NCBI RefSeq assembly: GCF_006385135.1
Contig: NZ_CP041025.1
Location: forward strand, 2,015,501 to 2,079,500
Length of the DNA: 64,000 bases
Source: Paremcibacter congregatus
GTDB lineage: Bacteria > Pseudomonadota > Alphaproteobacteria > Sphingomonadales > Emcibacteraceae
Direction of reading: 5' to 3'
Within the stretch, counting starts at the first letter, position 1. Each line of letters starts with the position of its first letter. This document shows, piece by piece, positions 47,039 to 56,296 of the stretch. The notes below the pieces were generated by a model. It had not been told where the DNA came from. It worked only from the letters and a program-made list of their open reading frames with translations, and made no database searches. The position numbers and the translations under genes were made by a program.

Positions 47039-47926
47039 ATGCGCATCGTCATCATCTATAACCCCCAGGCGGGTCAGAAAAAGACCCGCCTATTGGATCA
47101 GGTAAAAAATGCACTGGAAACAGCCGGCCACGTAATAGATATTATAACCACGACAGCGCCGGGTCACGCCACTGCACTTGCCCGACACTATAAAGAAGGC
47201 GCATATGATGTCATATGTGCCGCCGGTGGAGATGGCACCATACGCGAAGTCCTTGCCGGCCTGTACCCCTCTCCCATTCCTTTTGGCATTATACCACTGG
47301 GCACTGCAAATGTACTGGCCAAAGAAATATTACCGAATGAAAAACCGGCCACCATCGCCCGGCCCATCCTGCAGAATCATTATAAGCGTAGCCATCTTGG
47401 AATTGTTCAGAGAAAGGATGGCGCCGACGATGCTTACTTTGGCCTGATGGCCAGCGTCGGACCAGATGCAGAAAGCGTTCATAACGTCAATCTGCGCCTC
47501 AAAAACCATCTCGGCAAAGCCGCTTATGCAGTGTCATTCCTCAAACAAGTCCTGTGTCGCTCCCCTGTGACCTATCGCCTTACGATAGAGGGAGTGACCT
47601 ATAAGGTCGGCGCAGCGATCCTGTCCAAGGGAAAATATTATGGCGGTCGTTTTCTCTGCGCCCCCCAAGCAGACCTGTCACACCCCGAATTTCAAGTGGT
47701 CATGATGCCCGAAATCGGTCGTCGCGCCGCCCTTGTTTATGCCTGGAAAATGTTGCGTAATCAAATTCCGTCCACCCCCTCGGTCACGACAGTTACCGCA
47801 ACCGCAGTATATATAGAATCCGACCGTCCCGCGTGTCTCCAGATTGACGGCGACCCCGGCGGCCCCCTTCCCGCCAGCTTCTGCTTAAGTGAGGACAGCC
47901 TGACTTTGTTACACGGCATGTCATGA
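47039..47926 (+). CDS. Diacylglycerol kinase-family lipid kinase
   Basis: This ~295-aa protein of the DAGK catalytic/YegS-BmrU family phosphorylates a lipid in the cytoplasm or at the membrane. The N terminus MRIVIIYNPQAGQKKT, GGDGT (CAAGGDGTIREVLAGLYPS), PLGTANVLAKEI and the C-terminal LQIDGDPGGPLPASF are typical. The ATG at 47039 is used; a GTG at 47027 in the same frame is possible. It starts 25 bp after the TPR lipoprotein gene, so the two may be co-transcribed and linked to lipid or EPS handling. Confidence 0.9.
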   Translation: MRIVIIYNPQAGQKKTRLLDQVKNALETAGHVIDIITTTAPGHATALARHYKEGAYDVICAAGGDGTIREVLAGLYPSPIPFGIIPLGTANVLAKEILPNEKPATIARPILQNHYKRSHLGIVQRKDGADDAYFGLMASVGPDAESVHNVNLRLKNHLGKAAYAVSFLKQVLCRSPVTYRLTIEGVTYKVGAAILSKGKYYGGRFLCAPQADLSHPEFQVVMMPEIGRRAALVYAWKMLRNQIPSTPSVTTVTATAVYIESDRPACLQIDGDPGGPLPASFCLSEDSLTLLHGMS

Positions 47927-48012
47927 AATTACACCAGAAAATAACCTTGCAAATAAGCCTTAAAGATCTACATTGTCCTCCCGTAGTGCAATATCAAACG
48001 ACAGGATAAAAA

Positions 48013-48996
48013 GTGGAATATTTTTCAGTCATAGGAGGCCTTATCCTCTTGGTGATAGCGGGAGATAAGCTGGTTGACGGCGCCGTCGCTATCGCGGAGC
48101 GCCTGCATGTCAGTAAACTTGTGATTGGAATCACCGTGGTTTCCTTTGGTACATCCGCCCCGGAGCTCGTTGTTGGTGTCGATGCCGCTCTGTCCGGTGC
48201 AGCCGATCTGGCCCTTGGTAATGTCGTCGGCAGTAACATTGCCAATGTTCTTATGGTCCTTGGGGTACCGGCACTGCTCTATCCTTTCGTCTGTGATGAC
48301 GATGAAATACGGCATAATCTGATTTTCATGCTCCTGGCGACAGTCTTGCTGATTGGCTTGAGCTTTTTTGCCCCGCTGCACATTTGGCAAGGTCTCCTCA
48401 TGGTCAGTTTGCTGGCCGCCTTTTTGCTGTATGCTGTACGCCGGGCCAAAAGCAACGCCGCCATTATGAGGAAAGAAACTCAATTCGCCGCCCATGCATT
48501 ACAGGACCTGGAACAAACCCCGATCAAGAAAGCACCTTTGTTTTATTCCATTTTCACCATTATTCTTGGTCTGGCGGGGTTAATTTTTGGCGCCCATATT
48601 CTGGTGAACGGCGCAATCACTATTGCCCGGACAGTCGGTGTGTCAGAAGCGGTCATCGGCCTGACGATCGTCGCCATTGGTACATCTCTGCCTGAACTTG
48701 TCACTTCGATTTCGGCAGCCCGCAACAAACATGGCGATGTCGCCATGGGAAATATTATTGGCAGCAACCTGTTTAATATACTCGCCATCATGGGGATTAC
48801 GTCCCTGGTCGCCCCGATTAATATTCCAGACGAGTTCATGCAGGTTGATTTCTGGATATTCCTTGCCTCTTCCCTGCTTCTCGTGCCCTATGCCATGGGA
48901 AAATGGAAAATAAACCGTATGACGGGCGTATTATTTATAGGGCTTTATGTCGGTTATTTGCTTTATCTGGCATCACAAACAAACCTTGTCAGCTAA
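48013..48996 (+). CDS. CaCA-family calcium/sodium antiporter (YrbG-like)
   Basis: This 327-aa inner-membrane exchanger has about ten TM helices in two inverted halves. The paired alpha repeats are GTSAPELVVGVDAAL...GNVVGSNIANVLMVLG and GTSLPELVTSISAA...GNIIGSNLFNILAIMG. A charged loop joins the halves (about 145-175). It starts with GTG at 48013 after an AGGA box. It should exchange Ca2+ (or another cation) for Na+ or H+; the direction is not told by sequence. Confidence 0.94.
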   Translation: MEYFSVIGGLILLVIAGDKLVDGAVAIAERLHVSKLVIGITVVSFGTSAPELVVGVDAALSGAADLALGNVVGSNIANVLMVLGVPALLYPFVCDDDEIRHNLIFMLLATVLLIGLSFFAPLHIWQGLLMVSLLAAFLLYAVRRAKSNAAIMRKETQFAAHALQDLEQTPIKKAPLFYSIFTIILGLAGLIFGAHILVNGAITIARTVGVSEAVIGLTIVAIGTSLPELVTSISAARNKHGDVAMGNIIGSNLFNILAIMGITSLVAPINIPDEFMQVDFWIFLASSLLLVPYAMGKWKINRMTGVLFIGLYVGYLLYLASQTNLVS

Positions 48997-49112
48997 GAAA
49001 TCCGTAAAAGGTAATTGCGCATTTGAGCCATTCATACTAACTAAGGGATGCGCAGCCAGAAAAGTGGCCGTTGTTCTTAAGCATTGATTGACCGGTGATC
49101 GGATAAAAACAC

Positions 49113-49523
49113 ATGACAGTAAGTAACCTGGCCCCACTTCCCCGCTACGCGGATGCTGCTCGTGCGACCCGGCACGTTTTTATTCGTGACCTTATGCTGG
49201 ACAGCTATATCGGTATCTATGATCATGAAAAACAATCCCCCCAAAAAATACGCGTCAATATCGACTTGTCCGTCATAGAGGGCCCCACAGGTTTACAGGA
49301 TAATATTGACAATGTGGTTTGCTATGAAAAGATCGCCAAGGATATTGAAGCGATTGTCGCCGCAGGACATGTCCATCTCGTGGAAACCCTGGCCGAAAAT
49401 ATTGCTTCGATGAGTTTACAAGATGATCGTATTTCTTGTGTTCGGGTGCGCGTTGAAAAACTCGAAGCCATTAAAAACACCACCAGTGTAGGGATTGAAA
49501 TCGAGCGTTCACGGGCCCAATAA
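49113..49523 (+). CDS. folB: Dihydroneopterin aldolase (FolB family)
   Basis: This 136-aa cytoplasmic enzyme of folate synthesis cleaves dihydroneopterin to 6-hydroxymethyl-dihydropterin. FIRDLMLDSYIGIYDHEKQSPQ, the catalytic region VVCYEKIAKDIEAIV and HLVETLAENIA match FolB, and VRVEKLEAIKNTTSVGIEIER ends it. The N-terminal ~20 residues are an extension. It is alone; no folK or folP is near. Confidence 0.92.
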   Translation: MTVSNLAPLPRYADAARATRHVFIRDLMLDSYIGIYDHEKQSPQKIRVNIDLSVIEGPTGLQDNIDNVVCYEKIAKDIEAIVAAGHVHLVETLAENIASMSLQDDRISCVRVRVEKLEAIKNTTSVGIEIERSRAQ

Positions 49524-49540
49524 ACATTAATATATTCTTA

Positions 49541-49564
49541 TATTATGTATTATGTATTATGTAT
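49541..49564. repeat. Short tandem repeat (TATTATG)3
   Basis: Three exact 7-bp copies TATTATG plus a partial TAT. It lies 17 nt after the folB stop. Copy number may vary between strains. Confidence 0.7.
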
Positions 49565-49820
49565 CAGCTTTTGTAATACATTGTTATATCAGTATTAAAG
49601 CGCAATACCGCCTATACTTGTGCACAGCAGCAAAACATTAATAAATGCAATCTTTTCGTTCCGAAACATTCCTCGGTTTTTTCTTTCCAAATGCCTGTTG
49701 ACTTTATTTTTGTCTATATAAATCAATAACTTGTAAATTTTGCACAAAAATTAGGCAATAAGGTCTAACCCCAATGTTCCTGCCCTCATCACTGTGTAAC
49801 ACCAATGTTATACACGGACT

Positions 49821-49850
49821 TATCCACAGCTTTCGTGGATAGTTTTTTTT
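49821..49850 (+). terminator. Terminator-like hairpin holding a DnaA-box match
   Basis: TATCCAC (49821-49827) pairs with GTGGATA (49835-49841), followed by G and eight T residues. TTATCCACA (49820-49828) equals the DnaA-box consensus but overlaps the stem. It is 300 nt after folB, so a terminator role is likely but not certain. Confidence 0.55.
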
Positions 49851-50021
49851 GCGCCAGAAGCGAAAAAGATTAGTCTTTGATTCTGAAGGATATTTACCAT
49901 TTGTTTACTATACCGTTACGGCAGCGTGACATATGCAAAGATAAATAGTTTGCGTCGCGGTGGTGATGTTCGCTATTTATACAAGAAGCAGTTTCACAAC
50001 CCATTACCTGATATTACATCT

Positions 50022-51866
50022 ATGAACGACGGCGTTGAAATCATCAAAACATATGTCAAGAACCTCCCGGGGAAACCGGGAGTTTACAGGATGATGGATG
50101 ACGCTGGTAATGTCCTGTATGTCGGCAAGGCAAAGAGCCTGAAAAACCGGGTTGCCAATTACACCAATCTCAGCGGCCTGTCATACCGTATCGCCCGTAT
50201 GGTTCACCTGACCCGCAGTATGGAATTCATTACAACACATACGGAAGTAGAAGCTCTGCTTCTTGAAGCCAACATGATCAAACGGCTGAAACCGCCGTAT
50301 AATATCCTGCTGCGCGACGACAAAAGCTTTCCCTATATTATGATCGATACGTCCCATCCGGCGCCACAGGTCAAGAAACATCGCGGCGCGAAGACAAAGG
50401 AAGGTCTTTATTATGGCCCCTTTGCCTCGGCTCAGGCGGTAAACCACAGCCTGCACATTTTACAACGGGCATTCCTGTTGCGCACCTGCTCTGACAGTGT
50501 CTATAAAAGCCGCACGCGGCCTTGTATGCTGTATCAGATCAAACGGTGCGCCGGGCCTTGTGTTGACAAGATATCACTCCCTGAATATGGCAATCTGGTC
50601 CACTCCGCCGACGATTTCCTCAGCGGACGCAGTCAGGCCATCAAAGATGACCTCACTCACAAAATGGAACAGGCCAGCGCCGAACAGTCCTATGAACTGG
50701 CGGCGTTGCTTCGGGACCGCCTGAAAGCTCTGGCCGCGGTACAATCCCGACAGGATGGCAATCAGGGGCATGTGGACGAAGCGGATATAATCGCCGGCGT
50801 TCAACAGGGCGGACAGACCTGTATTCAAGTATTTTTCTTCCGCGCCGGACAGAACTGGGGCAACAAGGCCTATTTCCCCCGCCATCATAAAGACCAAAGC
50901 ATTTCTGATGTGCTGCCGGCTTTCATATCGCAGTTTTATGACAACAAACCCCCGCCCCGGCTTATCCTGATCAACAGCCACATATCACAGCGCTCCCTGT
51001 TGGAAGAAGCCCTGAGCCTCAAAGCCGAGCGCAAAGTTAAAATATCTTTTCCCCAGCGTGGCGATAAACTGAGCCTGCTCCATATGGTGGAAAAGAACGC
51101 CAAGGAGGCTCTGCAACGACGGTTGGCGGAGACATCCTCTCAGAAGAAGCTTCTCGCTGGCGTTGCAGAATTGTTTGACCTTGATGGCATTCCCAACCGG
51201 ATTGAAATCTACGATAACAGTCATATATCCGGCACCAATGCCCTCGGCGCCATGGTGGTTGCGGGTCCGGAAGGTTTTGACAAGAACAGCTACCGCAAAT
51301 TCAATATCAAATCTACGGACCTTACGCCCGGAGATGATTTCGCCATGATGCGCGAAGTCATGACCCGGCGCTTTAAACGCCAGCTTAAAGAAGACCCGGA
51401 TCGCAACAGCCCCACATGGCCGGACCTGCTGCTCATTGACGGCGGTAAAGGGCAGCTCTCCGCCGTGCAGGAAATCATGGCAGAACTGGGCCTGGAAGGT
51501 ATTCCTCTCGTCGCAATCGCCAAGGGGCCGGACCGCAATGCCGGGCGCGAAGATTTTTATCTGCCGGGCAAGGCCCCGTTCAAACTTCCCCCAACGGACC
51601 CAACCTTGTATTTCCTGCAAAGATTACGGGATGAGTCCCACCGTTTTGTCATTGGCAGTCATCGTCAGCAACGGGGCAAAAATATGCAAAAATCCATTCT
51701 TGACGGCCTGCCTGGCATTGGCCCCAGCCGTAAGAAAGCCCTGTTGCTGCATTTCGGTTCCGCCAAGGCCGTCGAAGGAGCTGCCCTGGAGGATTTGCAA
51801 AAAGTAACCGGCATCAGCCGGTCCCTGGCCCAAACCATTTACAACTATTTCCATGAAGATGCGTAA
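50022..51866 (+). CDS. uvrC: UvrABC excinuclease subunit C
   Basis: This ~614-aa nucleotide excision repair nuclease makes both incisions beside a lesion. The GIY-YIG domain (LPGKPGVYRMMDDAGNVLYVGKAKSLKNRV, in part) is N-terminal. The Cys-rich and UVR regions, the RNase H-like endonuclease (IEIYDNSHISGTNALGAMVV; LLIDGGKGQLSAVQ) and C-terminal HhH motifs (LPGIGPSRKKALLLHFGS) follow. The ATG at 50022 fits the family start; a GTG at 49926 would add 32 residues. It heads the operon uvrC-pgsA-moaD-moaE. Confidence 0.96.
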   Translation: MNDGVEIIKTYVKNLPGKPGVYRMMDDAGNVLYVGKAKSLKNRVANYTNLSGLSYRIARMVHLTRSMEFITTHTEVEALLLEANMIKRLKPPYNILLRDDKSFPYIMIDTSHPAPQVKKHRGAKTKEGLYYGPFASAQAVNHSLHILQRAFLLRTCSDSVYKSRTRPCMLYQIKRCAGPCVDKISLPEYGNLVHSADDFLSGRSQAIKDDLTHKMEQASAEQSYELAALLRDRLKALAAVQSRQDGNQGHVDEADIIAGVQQGGQTCIQVFFFRAGQNWGNKAYFPRHHKDQSISDVLPAFISQFYDNKPPPRLILINSHISQRSLLEEALSLKAERKVKISFPQRGDKLSLLHMVEKNAKEALQRRLAETSSQKKLLAGVAELFDLDGIPNRIEIYDNSHISGTNALGAMVVAGPEGFDKNSYRKFNIKSTDLTPGDDFAMMREVMTRRFKRQLKEDPDRNSPTWPDLLLIDGGKGQLSAVQEIMAELGLEGIPLVAIAKGPDRNAGREDFYLPGKAPFKLPPTDPTLYFLQRLRDESHRFVIGSHRQQRGKNMQKSILDGLPGIGPSRKKALLLHFGSAKAVEGAALEDLQKVTGISRSLAQTIYNYFHEDA

Positions 51867-51961
51867 ATACCCCGGCTGGTCTGACTTCTCTATTGTTCGA
51901 GCCGCCCTGATCCCGTATAAGTGTTTTCAGGTTTTCTTTGCCAAACATATATTGGGTACTC

Positions 51962-52513
51962 ATGTATAATTTCGCCAACCTGCTGACCTTTTCCCGTATC
52001 CTGATGATCCCTTTGATCGTCGGTTCTTTTTATCTGGACGGCACTAAATCCAACTGGATCGGCTTTGCCATTTTCACCATTGCCGGCGTCACCGATTTTT
52101 TTGATGGATATCTGGCGCGAAAATATGAAATGTCGTCCGCACTGGGTAAATTTATGGACCCGATCGCTGACAAGCTGCTGATCGCGGCAGCTCTTCTGAT
52201 GATGGTTGCCTTCAAGCGGATCGAAGACCTTGCCGTGATTGCCGCTGTGATCATCCTGTGTCGCGAATTCGCCGTCTCAGGCCTGCGGGAATTCCTCGCC
52301 GATCTGAAGGTCAGCGTTCCTGTATCCTATCTTGCCAAATGGAAAACCACCCTGCAAATGCTGGCGCTCGGCTTCCTGCTGGTCGGCGAAGCCTCTCCAG
52401 ACATTATTCCTTCTGTTATGATTGGCAATATTTGTCTATGGGTGGCGGCCTTGATAACACTTTACACCGGATATGATTACCTCAGAACCGGCTTGCGGCA
52501 TATGATGGAGTAA
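51962..52513 (+). CDS. pgsA: CDP-diacylglycerol-glycerol-3-phosphate 3-phosphatidyltransferase
   Basis: This 183-aa inner-membrane enzyme makes phosphatidylglycerol phosphate, the committed step to PG and cardiolipin. The CDP-alcohol phosphatidyltransferase motif is complete: TDFFDGYLARKYEMSSALGK-FMDPIADK carries the D-x2-D-G-x2-A-R-x8-G-x3-D-x3-D pattern. About five TM helices are seen. The ATG at 51962 is chosen over 51938, as MYNFANLLTFSRI is the family start. It is 95 bp after uvrC and 4 bp before moaD. Confidence 0.95.
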   Translation: MYNFANLLTFSRILMIPLIVGSFYLDGTKSNWIGFAIFTIAGVTDFFDGYLARKYEMSSALGKFMDPIADKLLIAAALLMMVAFKRIEDLAVIAAVIILCREFAVSGLREFLADLKVSVPVSYLAKWKTTLQMLALGFLLVGEASPDIIPSVMIGNICLWVAALITLYTGYDYLRTGLRHMME

Positions 52514-52517
52514 GAAC

Positions 52518-52769
52518 ATGGAAATTCTTTATTTCGCGCGTCTTCGGGAAACCATCGGACACAGTTGTGAAACCCGTGACCTGCCCGCGGATATCATCAG
52601 CGTCGCTGACCTGATCGACCACCTGACGACACAGGGTCCCCAGTATGTTGCTGCGTTTGAGAATATGGACGTTATCCGCGTCGCCGTTGATCAGGCTTAT
52701 GTCGGGCTGGACCATTCCCTTGAAGGATGCCGGGAAGTCGCCTTCTTTCCGCCCATGACCGGAGGATAA
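52518..52769 (+). CDS. moaD: Molybdopterin synthase sulfur carrier subunit
   Basis: This 83-aa ubiquitin-like small subunit carries sulfur as a thiocarboxylate on its C-terminal Gly-Gly (PPMTGG), as MoaD must. The start MEILYFARLRETIG and end FFPPMTGG are typical. It pairs with MoaE, whose ATG is 2 bp after the stop; the AGGAG site for moaE lies inside the moaD end. Confidence 0.93.
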   Translation: MEILYFARLRETIGHSCETRDLPADIISVADLIDHLTTQGPQYVAAFENMDVIRVAVDQAYVGLDHSLEGCREVAFFPPMTGG

Positions 52770-52771
52770 CC

Positions 52772-53224
52772 ATGAAAGTCCTCGTGCAATCAGATGATTT
52801 TGATATTGCAGCAGAAATCAATGAGTTGACGCAAGGCCGCACCGATGTCGGGGCCGTTGTCAGCTTTACCGGACTGGTGCGTGATTTTCATGGTGACCAG
52901 AAAATCAACCAAATGACCCTGGAACATTTCCCCGGCATGGCGGAGAAACAACTTAAGACAATTTGCGTCCAGGCCGGGAAACGATGGCCATTGCAGGGCG
53001 GCACGGTCATTCACCGCTATGGCCCGCTGTATCCCGGCGACCAGATTGTATTGGTGGTCATTCTTTCCGCTCATCGGGAAGCCGCGTTTGAGGCTGCCGA
53101 ATTTATCATGGACTGGCTCAAAACAGACGCCCCTTTCTGGAAAAAAGAACAGACTTCGACAGGCGCGAGATGGGTAAATGCCAAAGAAAGCGACACGGAA
53201 AAGTCTGAAAAATGGCTTAAATAG
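52772..53224 (+). CDS. moaE: Molybdopterin synthase catalytic subunit
   Basis: This 150-aa large subunit converts precursor Z to molybdopterin together with MoaD. GAVVSFTGLVRD, LEHFPGMAEKQL, VIHRYGPLYPGDQIVLVV and the catalytic Lys region APFWKKEQ are present. The ATG at 52772 is chosen over 52727 because GGAGG precedes it and the family begins here. It is the last gene of the uvrC-pgsA-moaD-moaE unit. Confidence 0.95.
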   Translation: MKVLVQSDDFDIAAEINELTQGRTDVGAVVSFTGLVRDFHGDQKINQMTLEHFPGMAEKQLKTICVQAGKRWPLQGGTVIHRYGPLYPGDQIVLVVILSAHREAAFEAAEFIMDWLKTDAPFWKKEQTSTGARWVNAKESDTEKSEKWLK

Positions 53225-53388
53225 CCTAAATAGTGCCAAATGTAATAAACCACCAGTCTTTTCTGGCTGGTTGCCTTGGCCTTTATCCGAAAAAATACCT
53301 CCGTACAACCATGACTTTTCCCTTTGAACTACAGCTGTTTTTCTGCAACACTCTGATTTCAAAAATAATCAAAAAATCGGGATCAAAA

Positions 53389-55062
53389 ATGACATTAAAA
53401 CTCAAAACTCTTCTCACCGCTGTATCAGCAACCGCCCTGATGGCGCTCTCCGGCTGCGGCGACAGCGGCACAGACAAGCCCGTGGCAACCTCGGAGAACC
53501 CTTGGATATCAGAAGCCGCCGAAAAACGCGCAGATATTTACACCGACTTTACCCTGACCAGTGACCTGAGCCATTTAAGTGACAATCAACGCCAAATGGT
53601 CAGCCTGCTCATAGACGCGGCAAAAATCATGGATGAGCTGTTCTGGCAACAAACTTACGGCGATAAGGAAGCCCTGCTCAATAGTATTTCTGATCCAAAA
53701 GCCAAGGCCTTTGTTTTGAAAAATTACGGCCCATGGGACCGCCTTGATGGCGACAAGCCGTTTTTAAAAGGGGTTGGTGAAAAGCCACTTGGAGCCAATT
53801 TCTACCCTGCCGACATCACCAAAGAGGAATTCGAAGCCTTCGATCACCCAGATAAAGTTGGACTCTATAGTGTACTGCGCCGAGATGAGGCGGGCAAACT
53901 CACTGTTGTTCCTTATCACGTGATTTATAAAGCCCAGCTCACCAAAGCCGCAGACATCTTGCGCCAGGCCGCCACCCTCGCTGATAATCCAGAATTCAAG
54001 AATTATCTGATGCTGCGCGCCGACGCCATTGAGACGGACAATTATCAACCCAGCGACTTTGCCTGGATGGATATGAAGACCAACCCGGTCGAACTGGTGA
54101 TCGGCGCCATTGAAACCTACGAAGACATGCTCTATGGCTATCGCGCCGCATATGAAACTTACATCCTGATCAAGGACCCGGTATGGAGCGAGAAACTGGC
54201 GAAATTCACCGCCGTTTTGCCGGAATTGCAGAAAGGTCTACCGGTATCAGACGCATACAAGGCGGAAACGCCGGGGACCGACTCCGACCTCAATGCCTAT
54301 GATGCGGTTTATTACAGCGGCCTTACCAATGCCGGGTCGAAAACCATCGCCATCAATTTGCCCAATGATGAAGAAGTTCAACTCAAGAAAGGCACCCGGC
54401 GACTGCAACTCAAAAACGCCATGCGGGCAAAATTTGACAAAATCCTGCTGCCAATTTCAGAACAGCTGATCGCGCCGGAACAGCGCAAACACGTAACCTT
54501 TAACGCTTTCTTCTCCAACACCATGTTTCATGAGGTTTCTCACGGACTGGGCATCAAACAGACCCTGACCGGAAAAGGACCGGTACGTCTGGCCCTGAAG
54601 GACGCGGCCTCCTCTTATGAAGAAGGCAAGGCTGATCTGCTCGGTCTTTATATGATCAAAAAACTGTATGAAAAAGGCGAGATTACGGAAGGAGTGATGA
54701 TGGATTATTACGTCACCTTTGTCGCCAGCATCTTCCGCTCCAGCCGCTTCGGCGCCTCTTCTGCCCACGGCAAGGCCAATATGATCCGGTTTAACTATTT
54801 CCTCGAGAAAGGTGCCTTTGCCAAAAATGCAGACGGTTACTATGTTGTTGATCAGGAAAAATTCGTCGAGGCAATGAACAGCCTTGGCAATATCCTGCTG
54901 ACCATTCAAGGCGACGGCGATTATGACCGGGCTATGGAACTTCTCCACACCAAAGGCATCATGAGCCCGACTCTGAAAGCCGACCTGGGTCGCCTGAAAG
55001 CCGCCGATATTCCAGTGGACGTGAATTTCATTCAGGGTAAAGAAGTCCTGGGCCTGAAATAA
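53389..55062 (+). CDS. M49-like (dipeptidyl-peptidase III family) zinc lipoprotein
   Basis: This 557-aa protein has a lipoprotein signal (LSGC lipobox, Cys near 24), so it is held in the envelope. The zinc site is H381-E382-V-S-H385 in TMFHEVSHGLG with a second helix YEEGKADLLGL (E411/E412). This resembles M49, but uses HExxH in place of the classic M49 HExxGH hexapeptide. NAFFSNTMFHEVSHG with EEGKAD is a form seen in bacterial relatives annotated as DPP III-like. The ATG at 53389 is used, as a frame start at 53233 would precede the signal. Substrate is unknown. It has its own terminator. Confidence 0.85.
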   Translation: MTLKLKTLLTAVSATALMALSGCGDSGTDKPVATSENPWISEAAEKRADIYTDFTLTSDLSHLSDNQRQMVSLLIDAAKIMDELFWQQTYGDKEALLNSISDPKAKAFVLKNYGPWDRLDGDKPFLKGVGEKPLGANFYPADITKEEFEAFDHPDKVGLYSVLRRDEAGKLTVVPYHVIYKAQLTKAADILRQAATLADNPEFKNYLMLRADAIETDNYQPSDFAWMDMKTNPVELVIGAIETYEDMLYGYRAAYETYILIKDPVWSEKLAKFTAVLPELQKGLPVSDAYKAETPGTDSDLNAYDAVYYSGLTNAGSKTIAINLPNDEEVQLKKGTRRLQLKNAMRAKFDKILLPISEQLIAPEQRKHVTFNAFFSNTMFHEVSHGLGIKQTLTGKGPVRLALKDAASSYEEGKADLLGLYMIKKLYEKGEITEGVMMDYYVTFVASIFRSSRFGASSAHGKANMIRFNYFLEKGAFAKNADGYYVVDQEKFVEAMNSLGNILLTIQGDGDYDRAMELLHTKGIMSPTLKADLGRLKAADIPVDVNFIQGKEVLGLK

Positions 55063-55095
55063 GGTAAACCAAAAAAGATACACTCCAGCCAATAA

Positions 55096-55121
55096 AAAAG
55101 GGAGCCTGTAGGCTCCCTTTT
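55096..55121. terminator. Bidirectional terminator
   Basis: A perfect 11-bp stem AAAAGGGAGCC / GGCTCCCTTTT (55096-55106, 55111-55121) has a 4-nt loop. It serves the convergent M49-like and prfB genes. Confidence 0.9.
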
Positions 55122-55144
55122 CTCACATTCAATAGAGGCCTGGC

Positions 55145-56273
55145 CTAGTCAATATCATCGACCTCATCGGAACTGCCATGCACCCGGGCGGCAAGCGCCG
55201 CATTAAGAAACTCATCCAGATCGCCATCCAGAACCTTGTCTGGCTGACCGGATTCAACGCCGGTGCGCAAGTCCTTGACCATCTGATAAGGCTGCAATAC
55301 GTAAGAACGAATCTGGTGACCCCAGCCAATATCCGACTTGCTGCTATGGGTCGCGTTGGCCTCATCTTCCCGCCGTTGCAACTCAGCCTCATAAAGCCGC
55401 GCTTTCAGCATGTTCATCGCGGTTGCGCGGTTTTTATGCTGAGACCGATCATTCTGACACTGTACAACGATGTTGGTCGGGACGTGAGTGATCCGCACCG
55501 CACTGTCGGTGGTGTTGACATGTTGCCCCCCGGCCCCCGATGCGCGATAAGTATCAATACGCAGGTCACTCTCGTTGACTTCCACCTCGAAGTTATCGTC
55601 GATCACAGGGTAGACCCAGACACTGGCGAAGCTGGTGTGGCGACGGGCGGCGGAATCATAAGGTGAAATCCGCACCAATCTGTGAACACCACTTTCCGTT
55701 TTTAACCAGCCATAGGCATTGTCGCCTTTGATCTGAATGGTCGCCGATTTAATCCCGGCTTCTTCGCCGTTATGCTGCTCCATCAGTTCAACTTTACAGC
55801 CATGCGCGCCCGCCCAGCGCGTATACATACGCAGCAGGATATTGGCCCAGTCCTGACTTTCCGTGCCGCCAGCGCCGGAATGTATCTCAAGATAGGTGTC
55901 ATTCGGGTCCGCTTCCCCGGACAACAGGGTCTGGAATTCCATTTCTCCGGCCCGTGCCGTCAGGGCTTCAATGGCGGCTTCTGCTTCGGCAACCACCTCG
56001 TCGTCACCTTCCATCTCACCCATCTCGATCAGCTCAAGATTATCCTTAAGCTCCTGATTAACCGACTTGCACAGATTAATCGACTGTTCCAGCCGGTTCT
56101 TTTCCTGCATCAGTTTCTGGGCGTTGGTGGGGTTGGACCAAAGATCGGGGTCTTCGGAAAGGGCGGTCAGTTCGTCTAGTCTATCAAGGGCGATATCCCA
56201 GTCAAAGATGCCTCCTCAGCAGTTCGAGCGACTGCTTGATTTTATCGACAAATGTCTGCGTTTCAGCTTTCAT
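55145..56273 (-). CDS. prfB: Peptide chain release factor 2, with programmed +1 frameshift
   Basis: The product is ~375 aa and releases peptides at UGA and UAA codons. Codons 1-23 run from ATG at 56273 to CTT, then an in-frame TGA (56204-56202). Reading continues at +1 from GAC (56203-56201) as [22 protein letters not shown] (in part), exactly the RF2 N terminus. The GGQ loop is in [20 protein letters not shown]. The codon-recognition tripeptide is SPY rather than SPF ([16 protein letters not shown]). The order amidase-PBP1A-prfB is usual for alphaproteobacteria. Confidence 0.95.
56201..56215 (-). promoter_or_regulatory. RF2 autoregulatory +1 frameshift site
   Basis: On the minus strand the mRNA reads AGGAGG-CAT-CTT-TGA-C: an anti-Shine-Dalgarno-pairing AGGAGG, 3 nt of spacer, slippery CTT-T, stop TGA and a following C. 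Low RF2 favours +1 slip and thus more RF2. Confidence 0.93.
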
Positions 56274-56296
56274 AAAATACGTCCAAATATATCAGA

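Larger units (their letters stand above)
49524..50021. other. Intergenic region upstream of uvrC
   Basis: This ~500-bp AT-rich region should hold the uvrC promoter. It contains three copies of a 7-bp repeat (49541-49561) and a terminator-like hairpin (49821-49850). An in-frame GTG at 49926 could extend uvrC into it. No other gene was seen. Confidence 0.55.

Noticed and set aside
49820-49828. Exact DnaA-box sequence TTATCCACA
   Set aside because: Only one copy was seen, it is part of a terminator-like stem, and no oriC-type gene or cluster of boxes is near. Not an origin.
56110-56273. prfB as a pseudogene or with an internal start at 56110
   Set aside because: The in-frame TGA sits in the classic RF2 slippery context and the +1 frame gives the conserved N terminus.
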